64,000 nucleotides of DNA from Paractinoplanes aksuensis (GTDB lineage Bacteria; Actinomycetota; Actinomycetes; Mycobacteriales; Micromonosporaceae), in assembly GCF_024137025.1 (NCBI RefSeq), contig NZ_JAMYJR010000021.1, forward strand, positions 243,805-307,804, in the 5' to 3' direction. Both the position numbers and the translations under genes were made by a program. The notes under the pieces are model-generated. The model worked only from the letters and a program-made list of their open reading frames with translations, did not search any database and was not told where the DNA came from. Of the stretch, positions 7,343-14,832 are shown piece after piece. Each line of letters begins with the position of its first letter. The first letter of the stretch is position 1.

Positions 7343-7690
7343 GTGAATGCGTTCGATGTGCTCGGCGACCCGGTGCGTCGGCGCATTCTGGAGCTGCTCG
7401 CCGATGGTGAGCAGACCTCGGGCGCGATCACGGACGTGATCCGGGTCGAGTTCGCCCTGGCGCAGGCGACTGTCTCCCAGCATCTGCGCGTTCTGCGTGA
7501 GCACGGGTTCACGTCGGTCCGGGCCGAGGGAGCTCGTCGGTTCTACGCCGTGGAGGCCGGGCCTTTGAGCGAGGTTGACGCGTGGTTGGACCGGTTCCGC
7601 AGGTTCTGGAACCAGCGACTCGACGCGTTGGAGACCGAACTCGCCCGCGGCCGGCGCATCACCCGGAAAGCCGCCGACGAAGAAGCGTAG
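7343..7690 (+). CDS. ArsR-family winged-helix regulator (SdpR-like)
   Basis: A 115-residue protein with GTG start. It contains the ArsR pattern FDVLGDPVRRRILELLADGE (residues 4-23), then recognition helix QATVSQHLRVLREHGF and wing VRAEGARRFYAV. It lacks a metal-binding CxC motif, like the SdpR-type members that pair with SRPBCC proteins. The SRPBCC gene follows 28 bases downstream, so the two form an operon. A palindrome overlaps its promoter. Confidence 0.92.
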   Translation: MNAFDVLGDPVRRRILELLADGEQTSGAITDVIRVEFALAQATVSQHLRVLREHGFTSVRAEGARRFYAVEAGPLSEVDAWLDRFRRFWNQRLDALETELARGRRITRKAADEEA

Positions 7691-7717
7691 GCACGAGAGA
7701 TCCCCACCGAACGGAGC

Positions 7718-8374
7718 ATGACGATGAAAGACGTCCTCGACGAACTGTCCGCGACACGCCGGAAGATGGGCACGGCAACCCTGCCCGCCGGTGAGGCCTA
7801 CACGATGGAGCTGAGGCGTCGCTACGACGCGCACGTCGATGATGTGTGGGACGCCATCACCAGCCCCGAGCGACTGAGCCGCTGGATGAAGCCGGTCACC
7901 GGCGACCTGCGCCTCGGCGGGACCTTCCAGCTGGACGGCGGCGAGCACGGCGAGATCCTCCGGTGCGAGCCGCCGCGCCTGCTGCGGGTGTCCTGGATGT
8001 TCGGCCCCGGCGCGGACGAATGGCCGGGCACGAGCGAGGTCGAGGTGCGCCTGTCCCCGGGTTCGGCCGGAGACACCGAGTTCGAACTGGTCCACGCCGC
8101 GGCCGTCGGAGAGCCGATGTTCCCGACCTACGGTCCCGGTGCGGGTGGCGTCGGCTGGGACCTGCATCTCCTCACCCTCACCAGCTTCCTGAGCGACGGC
8201 GAGGTCCTCGACCACGAGAAGTTCGGGACATCACCTGCCGGACGCGAATTCAGCCGGCGCAGCGCCGCCGCCTGGGGCGAGGCCCACCTGGCCGCCGGCG
8301 GCACCCCCACCGACGTCGCAGCCGCAGTCAAGGCCACCACCGCGTTCTACGCCCCCACAGAAGACGCCCAGTGA
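7718..8374 (+). CDS. SRPBCC (AHSA1-like START-fold) protein
   Basis: A 218-residue protein. Residues ~35-165 match the AHSA1/SRPBCC pattern: YDAHVDDVWDAITSPERLSR, WMKPVTGDLRLGGTFQL, GEILRCEPPRLLRVSW, then EFELVHAA and GWDLHLLTLTSFL. The fold forms a hydrophobic pocket. Actinobacterial members next to ArsR genes are common but their ligands are unknown. ATG 7718 or ATG 7724 may be used. CGGAGC just upstream is a modest ribosome site. Confidence 0.9.
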   Translation: MTMKDVLDELSATRRKMGTATLPAGEAYTMELRRRYDAHVDDVWDAITSPERLSRWMKPVTGDLRLGGTFQLDGGEHGEILRCEPPRLLRVSWMFGPGADEWPGTSEVEVRLSPGSAGDTEFELVHAAAVGEPMFPTYGPGAGGVGWDLHLLTLTSFLSDGEVLDHEKFGTSPAGREFSRRSAAAWGEAHLAAGGTPTDVAAAVKATTAFYAPTEDAQ

Positions 8375-8398
8375 GGCAAGCGCAAGCCGACCCCACCG

Positions 8399-8430
8399 CA
8401 GCGTGGGGTTCCAGGAGGCTCGGCCCCCAC
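8399..8430. repeat. Degenerate copy of the RNA-gene hairpin repeat
   Basis: GTGGGGTTCCAGGAGGCTCG followed by GCCCCC matches the intact element GTGGGGTTTCAGGGGGCTCG with two changes. The hairpin is weakened. No RNA gene is adjacent, so it marks an older copy or rearrangement at the edge of the decayed segment. Confidence 0.55.
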
Positions 8431-8477
8431 CGCGCTCGACACCTCGAACGTGCTCAGGATCGGAGATGCCTCGAGGA

Positions 8478-9713
8478 TCAGCCCCACACATCGCAATGAT
8501 GGCGGTTGCTGATCGCGGCCTCAGTCTCGACAGCCGGGGCAGGAGCGCGCAGGTTCATGACCGCTCCGCCCTCGCTGAAACTCGGTCAGTCCGCGCGGCC
8601 GTCGGAGGCGAACGCCGCCCACGAGGAGCGCATACTGGCCGCCAACTCATGCTGCGGCGGCGTCAGCGTCGGATTGTCCTTGGTCAATGTGAACAGGAAT
8701 GACATGTCGGAGCCGTGGCTCGCGGTTCCCCTCATTTCGGCGGGCGGCGTCCACTGCAGCGGCGGGGCGCCGGGCTCAGTGAACTCATAGGCCCACACCC
8801 GGTCGCCCAATCTGCGGTAGGTCTCGAGGCTTGGGCAGGCGAATGCGCGGTCGCCGTAAACGTCGGCGAAGGCGCGGTTCGCGTTCGGGCCGGTCACCGG
8901 GTAGGCCGCGAGGGCCTCGTCGACCTTGGGGCCGGCCAGCTTGCGGAGCAGACCGGAGAATGCCTGCTGGTCGAGGGGTTTCTGCGCGTGGACGCCGGCG
9001 ACCAGGGAAGCGCCCTCGTCGGCGACGACGCCCATCAGAAGCGGGATCCCGGGGTCGAGGCGCTCGGACGGACGAACGGGCAGCGTGGGCGTGCCGACCG
9101 TCGGGCTGAAGTAGTGCAGGCCGGGCGCGGCGACGGTCTCGACCGGCAATTCCCGCAGGCAGTCCATCAGCGTGGCCGGGTCGTCACAGCCGTGCTGCTT
9201 GCCGAACGCGGCGCCGATCCCGTCGGCCACCGGGCGTTTCTTCCACGTGTCGCCGGCCGGCCCGACGCCGGGCACCAGCACGTCGAGCGCGTTGGTGCCG
9301 TGGCAGGCGGAACTGCCGAGGATCGCCCGGTGGAACAGACCTTCGACGCCGGCGACGCCAGGTGGGAGCAGACGCTGTCGCCGCCGGCCGAAATGCCGTA
9401 GAGGGTGACGCGGTCAGGGTCGCCGCCGAACTCGGCGATGTTGTCGTGCACCCAGCGCAGGGCGGCCTGCTGGTCGAGCAGCCCGAAGGAGCCGGCGCCG
9501 TCGAGGCTAGGCGCCGAGAGAAAGCCCAGGGCCGCGAGCCGGTAGTTGATCGACACCACGACGAGGTCGTTCTCGGCGGCGAGCGCTCGCGGGTCGGTCT
9601 CGTCGGCGCCGCCGAGCCGGAAGCCGCCGCCGTGGATCCAGAGCAACAGCCGTCAGCGCCAACGGCAGCACAGCCAGCAGTTCCTTCAGCCGCATGTGGG
9701 TCAAGCTGCTCAT
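8478..9713 (-). pseudogene. Carboxylesterase (type B) with several lesions
   Basis: The middle and end are clearly a type-B carboxylesterase: LLWIHGGGFRLGG (oxyanion region), DLVVVSINYRLAALGFLS, LLDQQAALRWVHDNIAEFGG, and GISAGG around the nucleophile Ser. Three lesions are visible. First, residues between a signal-peptide-like start (MRLKELLAVLPLALTA from ~9695) and LLWIHGGG are missing and the frames do not join. Second, a one-base loss near 9336 shifts AAG-GTC-TGT out of the frame that continues RAILGSSACHGTNALDVLVP. Third, TGA at 8586-8588 interrupts DGRAD(W)PSFSEGGAVMNL before the natural end at 8478. The usual GESAGG is GISAGG. It is very likely non-functional. Confidence 0.85.
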
Positions 9714-9774
9714 GGCGAAGCACACCGACCGACACTAGCCAAGCTCTGGCGAATCGCAGCTCTGATCAGGCGCC

Positions 9775-9838
9775 GTGGAGCTGCTTGCCGGCTACCTGAA
9801 CCCGAGCAGTCGGATACAACAGCTGCGAGCCGTGCTCA
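9775..9838 (-). repeat. Degenerate tmRNA-3'-end-like repeat (copy D)
   Basis: On the minus strand it reads GGGTTCAGGTAGCCGGCAAG then CAGCTCCACGGCG. It parallels the tail of copy A near 11.75 kb over ~60 bases and, more distantly, the T-arm/acceptor end of tmRNA (GGTTCGATTCCCGG-CACCTCCACGG). No hairpin part remains. Confidence 0.55.
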
Positions 9839-10261
9839 ATCGATGAATGGTGCGGCTTCCGGCGTTGCCGCGTGGAGCAGGACGGGCTCGTCGAGCGCGA
9901 ACAGCGGATGCGGAAGCTGATCGAGCGCGAACCAACCGAGTTCTGCGGCTTCGCCGTCCGGTGTGGCGGTGCGGCTCAGTGGCGAACCGCGGAAGACAAC
10001 ACCGACACAGTGAACAATCCTGCCGTCCGGATAGCGGTGTATCTGCGTGTCGGGGTCGCTGTAGATGCCGAGGAGGCCGTGCACGTCGATGTTCCAGCCG
10101 GTTTCCTCCCGGCATTCGCGCCGGGCCGCCTGCTCCCACGTCTCACCGGCCTCCACCCCGCCGCCCGGCAGTCCCCAGGTGCCTTCACCGTTGCGGCGTA
10201 TCAGGAGCACGCGGCCTTGCTCGTCTTGGACGACGACACCGCAACACGGTCGCAGCTCCAT
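9836..10261 (-). CDS. Nudix hydrolase
   Basis: A 141-residue protein with a complete Nudix box: GGGVEAGETWEQAARRECRE followed by ETGW fits Gx5Ex7REUxEExGU, where U is a bulky hydrophobic residue. The N-terminal CCGVVVQDEQGRVLLIRR is the usual first strand pair. The enzyme would hydrolyse a nucleoside diphosphate linked to an unknown moiety. It is a small MutT-like member and could be housecleaning. It sits between two decayed genes and itself appears intact. Confidence 0.92.
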   Translation of the reverse strand: MELRPCCGVVVQDEQGRVLLIRRNGEGTWGLPGGGVEAGETWEQAARRECREETGWNIDVHGLLGIYSDPDTQIHRYPDGRIVHCVGVVFRGSPLSRTATPDGEAAELGWFALDQLPHPLFALDEPVLLHAATPEAAPFID

Positions 10262-10274
10262 CGGCCACTTCCCT

Positions 10275-10685
10275 TCAAGCTGTTCGTCGCAGATCGAGAC
10301 CGGGCGACCCCGAGGTCGGCCGACGGGTCGGCGAATCGAACATAATAGATGGGAGGCATAGGCTGCCCGGCCAGAACCGCCAGCCCACTCGTGAGCCGAA
10401 GCCGAGTAGCGCCGGGCTTGTGACCATGCCGTGGCCGGCGACGAGCACGACGTGTCCTGGACTCGGCTCAGTCAATCGTGTGACCAGAACAAGCGCTTGC
10501 CGGAGACCCTCCATTGGCCGGCGGCCGGATGATCTCTCCGGACCGTCCGCAGTCGGCGGCACGGAGCGGGCATGACGAACCAGAACATCGGTGTTCACGC
10601 CCAGCCTCCGGTCGCGAAGTGATTGATCGACGGGCCCCCGTCGGCGTGCGGGATTTCCGGGGTGGCCCATCGCCCGCAGCGGCAC
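10275..10685 (-). pseudogene. Histidine-phosphatase (phosphoglycerate-mutase-like) remnant
   Basis: The frame contains VLVRHARSVPPTADGPE, the RH(A/G) phosphohistidine motif of the superfamily, then MEGLRQALVLVTRLTEPSPG. It passes directly to HVVLVAGHGMVTSPALLGFG, which corresponds to the far C-terminal catalytic His strand. The ~60-80 residues normally between these (including the Arg/Glu of the active site) are missing, and the flanks have no family character. I read it as an internally deleted remnant. A short functional variant is unlikely. Confidence 0.6.
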
Positions 10686-10741
10686 GCGTCAGATGTGATC
10701 GGTGCTACGGCAGGAAGGCCTCCGTAGGATCGAATGGTCTC

Positions 10742-11575
10742 ATGCTGCCCACCGATGGACATGTGCACACCGAATGGTCCTGGGACTGCGAACCCGGCGA
10801 CATGGAGGCCACCTGCGCCCGGGCACTGAGGTTGGGCCTACCAGCCGTCGCGTTCACCGAACACCTGGACTTCACCGTCTGGACCAACGTGGAACCGGCG
10901 CCGGATGCCCCGGCGAAGGTGACCGACTTGATCAGCGAGGACGGGACATTGACCCCGCCACCACTCGACGTCGACGGCTATTTGTCCCGCATTCAGTACT
11001 GCCGCGACAGGTTCCCCGACCTGCTGATCCTCACCGGGGTCGAGGCCGGCGAGCCGCACTGGCACCGCGACCAGTTCGCCCGGATCCTCGAAGGGGGCCG
11101 GTTCGACCGAGTGCTCGCCTCCCTTCACACTTTGCCGCTGGGCGCCGGACTCAATGAGCCAGGGGAGCATTTCGCGCAGCGCCCGGCCAGTGAAGTGGTC
11201 CGCGACTACCTGAACGAGATACCACGGCTGGTGGCCGGCTTCGCCGACTTTGAAGCCCTCGCCCACATCGACTTCGTCAGCCGATACTGGCCGGCGTCCG
11301 CCGGCCCCTTCGACCCTGCGGACTTCGAGGAGGAGTTCCGGTACGCGTTGACTGCGCTCGCGGCCACCGACCGGGCTTTGGAGGTCAACACAAACCACAA
11401 GCCGTTCCCCGAGATAGTCCGGTGGTGGCGCGAGGTGGGCGGCAAGGTGATCACCTTCGGCAGCGACGCTCACAACCCGACCTTCGTCGGCAACGGCTTC
11501 GCTGAAGCGGTCGACTTGGTCGAAGCGCTGGGCTTCCGCGCCGGCAGCCACCCGTACGACAGGTGGTACACCTAA
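10742..11575 (+). CDS. PHP-domain phosphatase, histidinol-phosphatase-like
   Basis: A 277-residue PHP-domain hydrolase. Metal-binding motifs appear in order: DGHVHTEWSWD (HxH, residues ~5-15), FTEHLDF (residues ~38-44), GVEAGEPHWH, SLHTLPLG, LAHIDFVSRYWP and ITFGSDAHNP. These match HisK-type histidinol-phosphate phosphatases, which release phosphate from histidinol phosphate. No his genes are nearby, so a role in another phosphoester reaction is possible. ATG 10742 starts exactly at the domain. The upstream open frame has no protein character. Confidence 0.88.
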   Translation: MLPTDGHVHTEWSWDCEPGDMEATCARALRLGLPAVAFTEHLDFTVWTNVEPAPDAPAKVTDLISEDGTLTPPPLDVDGYLSRIQYCRDRFPDLLILTGVEAGEPHWHRDQFARILEGGRFDRVLASLHTLPLGAGLNEPGEHFAQRPASEVVRDYLNEIPRLVAGFADFEALAHIDFVSRYWPASAGPFDPADFEEEFRYALTALAATDRALEVNTNHKPFPEIVRWWREVGGKVITFGSDAHNPTFVGNGFAEAVDLVEALGFRAGSHPYDRWYT

Positions 11576-11956
11576 CGTAATCAAAGCCACCACAACTGTA
11601 GGAACGTGGTATTCAGGGCGCCCACCCAGCCTCAAGCGCAACCAACAGACACCGTGGGGTTTCAGGGGGCACGGCCCCCTGACCAGACATACCGAAACGG
11701 CCCCCGGCTCGCTTTTCGCGAGCAGGGGGCCGCCATGCCGTGGAGGTGCTTGCCGCCTACTTGAACTCCGGGGGCCAGATACAACGGTCGCGCGCCCAGC
11801 TCGCGTAGTCGCAGGTTCATCACGTCCCACGGGCTGCTGTGATCATCCCCACGACGATGCTCACCTGAGCGCCGCAGGGTAGGTCTGCTGTGTTTGCTCT
11901 ATCTGCTTGCTTTGCTTACTTTTCGCGCGCTACTCTCGTAGTCGAGGTGATAGGGC
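11576..11956. other. Spacer containing repeat copy A and toxin-antitoxin promoter region
   Basis: No gene is seen. It contains the long ssrA-downstream repeat (11647-11749) with its tRNA-like tail. After that the sequence becomes markedly AT-richer (11885-11945), with TACTCTCG-type promoter-like sequence just before the antitoxin gene. Confidence 0.6.
11647..11749 (-). repeat. Copy A of the ssrA downstream region (att-like)
   Basis: About 103 bases nearly identical to 13612-13717, which is the genuine ssrA 3' terminus with its terminator and hairpin. It retains the last seven tmRNA acceptor bases (rc of GGAGGTGC), the GGCCCCC...GGGGGCC terminator stem and the CAGGGGG hairpin. Immediately beyond the acceptor bases the sequence departs from tmRNA into CTTGCCGCCTACTTGAACTC, a poor T-arm-like copy. 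It is a direct repeat of copy B, 1.97 kb apart. Confidence 0.85.
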
Positions 11957-12457
11957 ATGGCAACGATCGAAGTCGACGAGGACACGAAACAGGCCGTGGC
12001 TTTCGCGGCCCATATGGCAAATCTTTCCGAGAATGCGATCATTCGACGGCTGATCGCCGCTAGCACCGTCGCAAGCGAGGAACGAACTCGCACCGGCAAT
12101 CAGGACGTGTCCGTCTACGCGGACTACGAGGGCCACCGGGTACACGCCCGATTCGTCGAGCCCGCCCGTGTGGAAATCATTGACGGACCACTCGCCGGCC
12201 AATCGTTCAAAACCCCGACCGGAGCCGCACGCGCCGTGGTCAGGCATTACAACCCCGGCATCAATGACAACCGCAACGGCTGGACCTTCTGGCAGCTCGA
12301 CACCGGCTCCGGAGCTCGCCGATCATTGCAGTCAATTCGCCCAGGCACTGTCCGGTCCGGACGAGGTTCCCTGCAGGGCAGGCTCGTCGCCGCCGACGAT
12401 TGGGACTCCCCCGAAGTGAACGAGAGCATTGCCGATGACTTCGGGATGACACAGTGA
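11957..12457 (+). CDS. Antitoxin-like protein: RHH-type N-terminus plus RAMA-like domain
   Basis: A 166-residue protein. The first ~35 residues (TIEVDEDTKQAVAFAAHMAN, then LSENAIIRRLI) look like a ribbon-helix-helix DNA-binding segment of VapB-type antitoxins. Residues ~50-115 (VYADYEGHRVHARF, FKTPTGAARAVV, NGWTFWQL) resemble the RAMA domain, predicted to read modified DNA in restriction-linked proteins. The acidic tail (DDWDSPEVNESIADDFGM) may bind the toxin. The stop codon overlaps the start of the PIN-domain gene, as in toxin-antitoxin operons. Base composition is lower in GC than its neighbours, suggesting transfer. Confidence 0.75.
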   Translation: MATIEVDEDTKQAVAFAAHMANLSENAIIRRLIAASTVASEERTRTGNQDVSVYADYEGHRVHARFVEPARVEIIDGPLAGQSFKTPTGAARAVVRHYNPGINDNRNGWTFWQLDTGSGARRSLQSIRPGTVRSGRGSLQGRLVAADDWDSPEVNESIADDFGMTQ

Positions 12458-12825
12458 GCCTTCTTCTGGACACCCACATAGTGCTGTGGTGGCTGACCGA
12501 CGACCCAACGCTGGCCGACGACATCAAGGACCGCCTCGATCAAGAGGCCGACGTCTACGTCAGTTCGGCAACAGTCTGGGAGGTCGCGATCAAGCAGGCG
12601 CTCGGCAAGCTCGAACCGGCTGACCTTCCCGAGCGGATACGCAACAGCGGCTTCCGGCTTCTAGACATCACCGCCGACCACGGGATCAGAGCGGGGCGAC
12701 TGCCCATGCACCACCGCGACCCATTCGACCGAATCCTCGTAGCCCAAGCTCAACTCGAAGGCCTGACTCTCGTGTCTCGCGACCCACAGGTACAGAAGTA
12801 CGACGTCGATGTCCTGAGTGCCTGA
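12454..12825 (+). CDS. vapC: PIN-domain toxin, VapC family
   Basis: A 123-residue PIN-domain ribonuclease. LLLDTHIVLWWL gives the first catalytic Asp. SSATVWEVAIKQALGKL supplies the conserved Glu, and DPFDRILVAQAQLEGLTLVS carries the two C-terminal acidic residues. Such toxins cleave tRNA or rRNA and are held in check by the upstream antitoxin. GTG 12454 overlaps the antitoxin TGA (GTGA). All expected acidic residues are present, so it is likely active. Confidence 0.93.
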   Translation: MSLLLDTHIVLWWLTDDPTLADDIKDRLDQEADVYVSSATVWEVAIKQALGKLEPADLPERIRNSGFRLLDITADHGIRAGRLPMHHRDPFDRILVAQAQLEGLTLVSRDPQVQKYDVDVLSA

Positions 12826-13135
12826 GGCGACTGGACAAGCCGATCTACGCCGGGGGCGACTCCACGAGTTTCTCTATACAGCCCGTAACATTCCGCTGCT
12901 GACGAGCACTCTCCAAAATCAATGTGACGCACTGCACAAATGTTGGCTTAGAGGCCAGCTCGGTCGGCATGACGCTTAATGCAGCGCAACCGTTCAGGGT
13001 GACCCCGCGGGGTAAGCGACTCTCCGTAATCGATGCCGGGGTTAGGCAGTATCAACGACGACACGGCGGACAGCCGGCCCACCAGTGGTCTGCCGCATCA
13101 AGCTTCGCGAGTCCGGTTTTCGAGGAGAGTCCGAT
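12826..13135. other. Spacer between the toxin gene and a small membrane-protein gene
   Basis: I see no supported gene here. The only notable item is a GTAATC...CAGTATC stretch around 13025-13055 that could serve as a promoter for the following gene. Confidence 0.4.
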
Positions 13136-13375
13136 ATGGCCACTGCAGCCAGCCCTGAACCGCCGCACCACAAGGACGCCGATCACCGCTCCGTCGTTGC
13201 CCGCGCGGCCCTCGTGACGGGCGGCGGATTCGCGACCTCGGTCGGCGGCGTCCTCACCGCAGTCTCGTTCGGCGGCGTCGACAAACCGATCGCATTGGCA
13301 GCATTAGCGGCAGTCTGCTTGATCGCTGGCCTGACCATGCTAACCGCTGCGGTTATCGTGCGCGGTCGACCTTAA
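13136..13375 (+). CDS. Small two-span membrane protein
   Basis: A 79-residue protein starting at ATG 13136, seven bases after GAGGAGA (13122-13128). A polar His/Asp N-terminus (PEPPHHKDADH) precedes two hydrophobic helices: residues ~24-44 (VTGGGFATSVGGVLTAVSF) and ~51-74 (ALAALAAVCLIAGLTMLTAAV). It ends with RGRP. No family is recognised. It lies within the segment bounded by the ssrA-derived direct repeats. Confidence 0.65.
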   Translation: MATAASPEPPHHKDADHRSVVARAALVTGGGFATSVGGVLTAVSFGGVDKPIALAALAAVCLIAGLTMLTAAVIVRGRP

Positions 13376-13407
13376 CTCCATGCACATTTGACGCTCGGCC
13401 GCCAGCC

Positions 13408-13440
13408 GGGGAGCTGCTACCCGCGTACTTGAACCCGCGC
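13408..13440 (-). repeat. tmRNA-3'-end-like repeat fragment (copy E)
   Basis: The minus strand reads GCGGGTTCAAGTACGCGGGT followed by AGCAGCTCCCCGGC, matching the T-arm-like tails of copies A, C and D. It abuts copy C so that C and E look like successive truncated units. Confidence 0.5.
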
Positions 13441-13461
13441 AAACACCCACCCCCGCAACCA

Positions 13462-13590
13462 TAGACACAGTGGGGTTTCAGAGGGCTCACCCCCTGAACA
13501 GTCACACGGAACGGTGCTCGGCTTGCGCTCTCCGCGAGCCGGGTCCGCCAAGGCGGAGGTCCTGTCTGGGGACTTGAACCCAGCCCTCAC
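13462..13590 (-). repeat. Degenerate ssrA-downstream unit with tRNA-like end (copy C)
   Basis: Order on the minus strand is a T-arm-like CTGGGTTCAAGTCCCCAG, acceptor-like GGACCTCCGCC, a decayed terminator stem, the CAGGGGG(T)-type hairpin, ACCCCACTGTGTCTA and GGTTGCGGGGGTGGGTG. This is the same order of blocks as in copy B, with many substitutions. It lies directly downstream of B, making a tandem arrangement. Confidence 0.7.
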
Positions 13591-13611
13591 CACCCACCGA
13601 CCGCAACCGGT

Positions 13612-13717
13612 AGACACCGTGGGGTTTCAGGGGGCTCGGCCCCCTGAGCAGGTATAACCGAAACGGCCCCCAGCTCGCGCTTTTCGCGAGCAGGGGGCCG
13701 CCATGCCGTGGAGGTGC
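13612..13717 (-). repeat. Copy B: genuine ssrA 3' terminus and downstream hairpins
   Basis: This is the functional copy. From the tmRNA acceptor end it runs through a GGCCCCCTGCTCGCG...CGCGAGCTGGGGGCC terminator hairpin and then the CTCAGGGGGCCGAGCCCCCT hairpin, followed by ACCCCACGGTGTCTACCGG. Copy A at 11.65 kb matches it at about nine of ten positions. Confidence 0.85.
13663..13700 (-). terminator. ssrA terminator hairpin
   Basis: GGCCCCC(A)GCTCGCG and CGCGAGC(A)GGGGGCC flank a CTTTT-containing loop just beyond the tmRNA 3' end. It is a strong stem of about 14 pairs, but no long T run follows on the minus strand beyond GTTTC. Confidence 0.6.
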
Positions 13718-14082
13718 CGGGAATCGAACCCGGGTCCTTCGTTGTTTTGTCAGGGCTTCTCCGAGCGCAGCTCACTATGCCTCTACTCGGCCCCTGGAAT
13801 CACGTGAGCGAGTTCCTGTGACGGGCCCAGTCGCTGATTAGTCTCGCCGTGAGGTCCCCGCGACCGGGACCTGTTGGCCAACCTCCTAGCTGATGCCGGA
13901 AATCCGGGACGGAGGTACTCCCGGTCCGACAGATTTAGCTACTCGCCTCAGGCGGCGAGAGCGAAATCGTTGCGCTTAGTATCGGCGCTTATTTTTTTCC
14001 GACGACCGATTCTCGAGACGACGTCGGCTTCCTCGGCTCGCTTCCCCTGTCTCCACATTCGAAGTCGAAACCAGTCACCCCC
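13709..14082 (-). ncRNA. ssrA: Transfer-messenger RNA (tmRNA)
   Basis: A 374-base tmRNA. The 5' end GGGGGTG pairs with the 3' end CACCTCC with a G3-U wobble, as needed for alanine charging. Discriminator A follows and CCA is not encoded. The 5' part GGTTTCGACTTCGAA and the 3' T arm GGTTCGATTCCCGG are typical. The tag frame runs from GCC (13984-13986) to TGA (13948-13950) and encodes ADTKRNDFALAA, ending in the usual proteolysis signal ALAA. smpB lies 0.75 kb away on the same strand. Confidence 0.96.
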
Positions 14083-14116
14083 TGGGAAAAACCACTACCG
14101 GAACAACTGTGCCATC

Positions 14117-14767
14117 CTACCTGATCCTGCAGGTGCCGCCCACCGCATTACAGCCCGCCGGGCGGGCGTCGCCGCGGCCGTCCTTCGACGTCTGGTAGCC
14201 GAAATCGGCGGTGCGACCCGGGTCGAGGGGACCGCCGGTAAAAACGATGCTGTCGCCGCTGAGATTCCCGGTGGCGTTCCAGACGTTGCGCAGCTCCAGG
14301 TCGCGCAGGTCGGCGTGGCTGACCGTGACCTTCCAGCGGACCGGGCGCTCGCCCTCATTGGTCACCCGGGCCATCGCGACGTAGCCGCCCTCCCAGCTCG
14401 CCGTGACGGCCAGTGTCGCCTCGACCTCCGTAGGCGGGGGCGGCGGCTTCGTCGTGGTCCGGGTCTTTTCCGGTACGGCCGTGGTGGCGCGGGCCGTCGT
14501 CGGGCGCTCGGACGGAGTCGGCTTGGACGGCGACGGCGACTTGGACGGCGTACGGGAAACCGAGGGTTTGACCGAAGGGGTGGGCGGCGGCGGATCGATC
14601 GTCACGCGGGCCACCGACGGCAGCACGATCGTGGGCGGCCTGGACGCTTCGGCCGGCCCGACGGCCCGCACGGCGATCCAGACGACCAGCAGCACGAGGA
14701 TCGCCACCGCGAAACTCAGGATGAAGCGGGCTGTTCCGAACACGCGCACGGAGTGCTTGGCAGCCAC
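14117..14767 (-). CDS. Membrane-anchored protein with CBM2-like domain
   Basis: A 216-residue protein from GTG 14767, seven bases after AAGGGA. A signal-anchor helix (residues ~15-38, FAVAILVLLVVWIAVRAVG) is followed by a Pro/Thr/Ser linker (SVKPSVSRTPSKSPSPSKPT) of ~70 residues. The C-terminal ~95 residues look like a family 2 carbohydrate-binding module: ASWEGGYVAMARVTNEGERP, WKVTVSHAD, NVWNATGNLSGD, LDPGRTADFGYQT, and a Cys pair bracketing CNAVGGTC. It has no catalytic domain. A role in binding envelope or environmental polysaccharide is plausible. It sits between smpB and ssrA. Confidence 0.75.
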   Translation of the reverse strand: MAAKHSVRVFGTARFILSFAVAILVLLVVWIAVRAVGPAEASRPPTIVLPSVARVTIDPPPPTPSVKPSVSRTPSKSPSPSKPTPSERPTTARATTAVPEKTRTTTKPPPPPTEVEATLAVTASWEGGYVAMARVTNEGERPVRWKVTVSHADLRDLELRNVWNATGNLSGDSIVFTGGPLDPGRTADFGYQTSKDGRGDARPAGCNAVGGTCRIR

Positions 14768-14832
14768 CCTGCGATCCCTTCCCCTGACCGGCACCGGCGA
14801 TGATCAAAAGTGCCGGCGGGGAAGAGTACCTG

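Noticed and set aside
13560..13590. Possible tRNA gene on the minus strand (T-arm-like GGGTTCAAGTCCCC and acceptor-like CCTCC)
   Set aside because: No anticodon or D arm and no matching 5' acceptor strand are found. It is explained as a degenerate tmRNA 3'-end copy.
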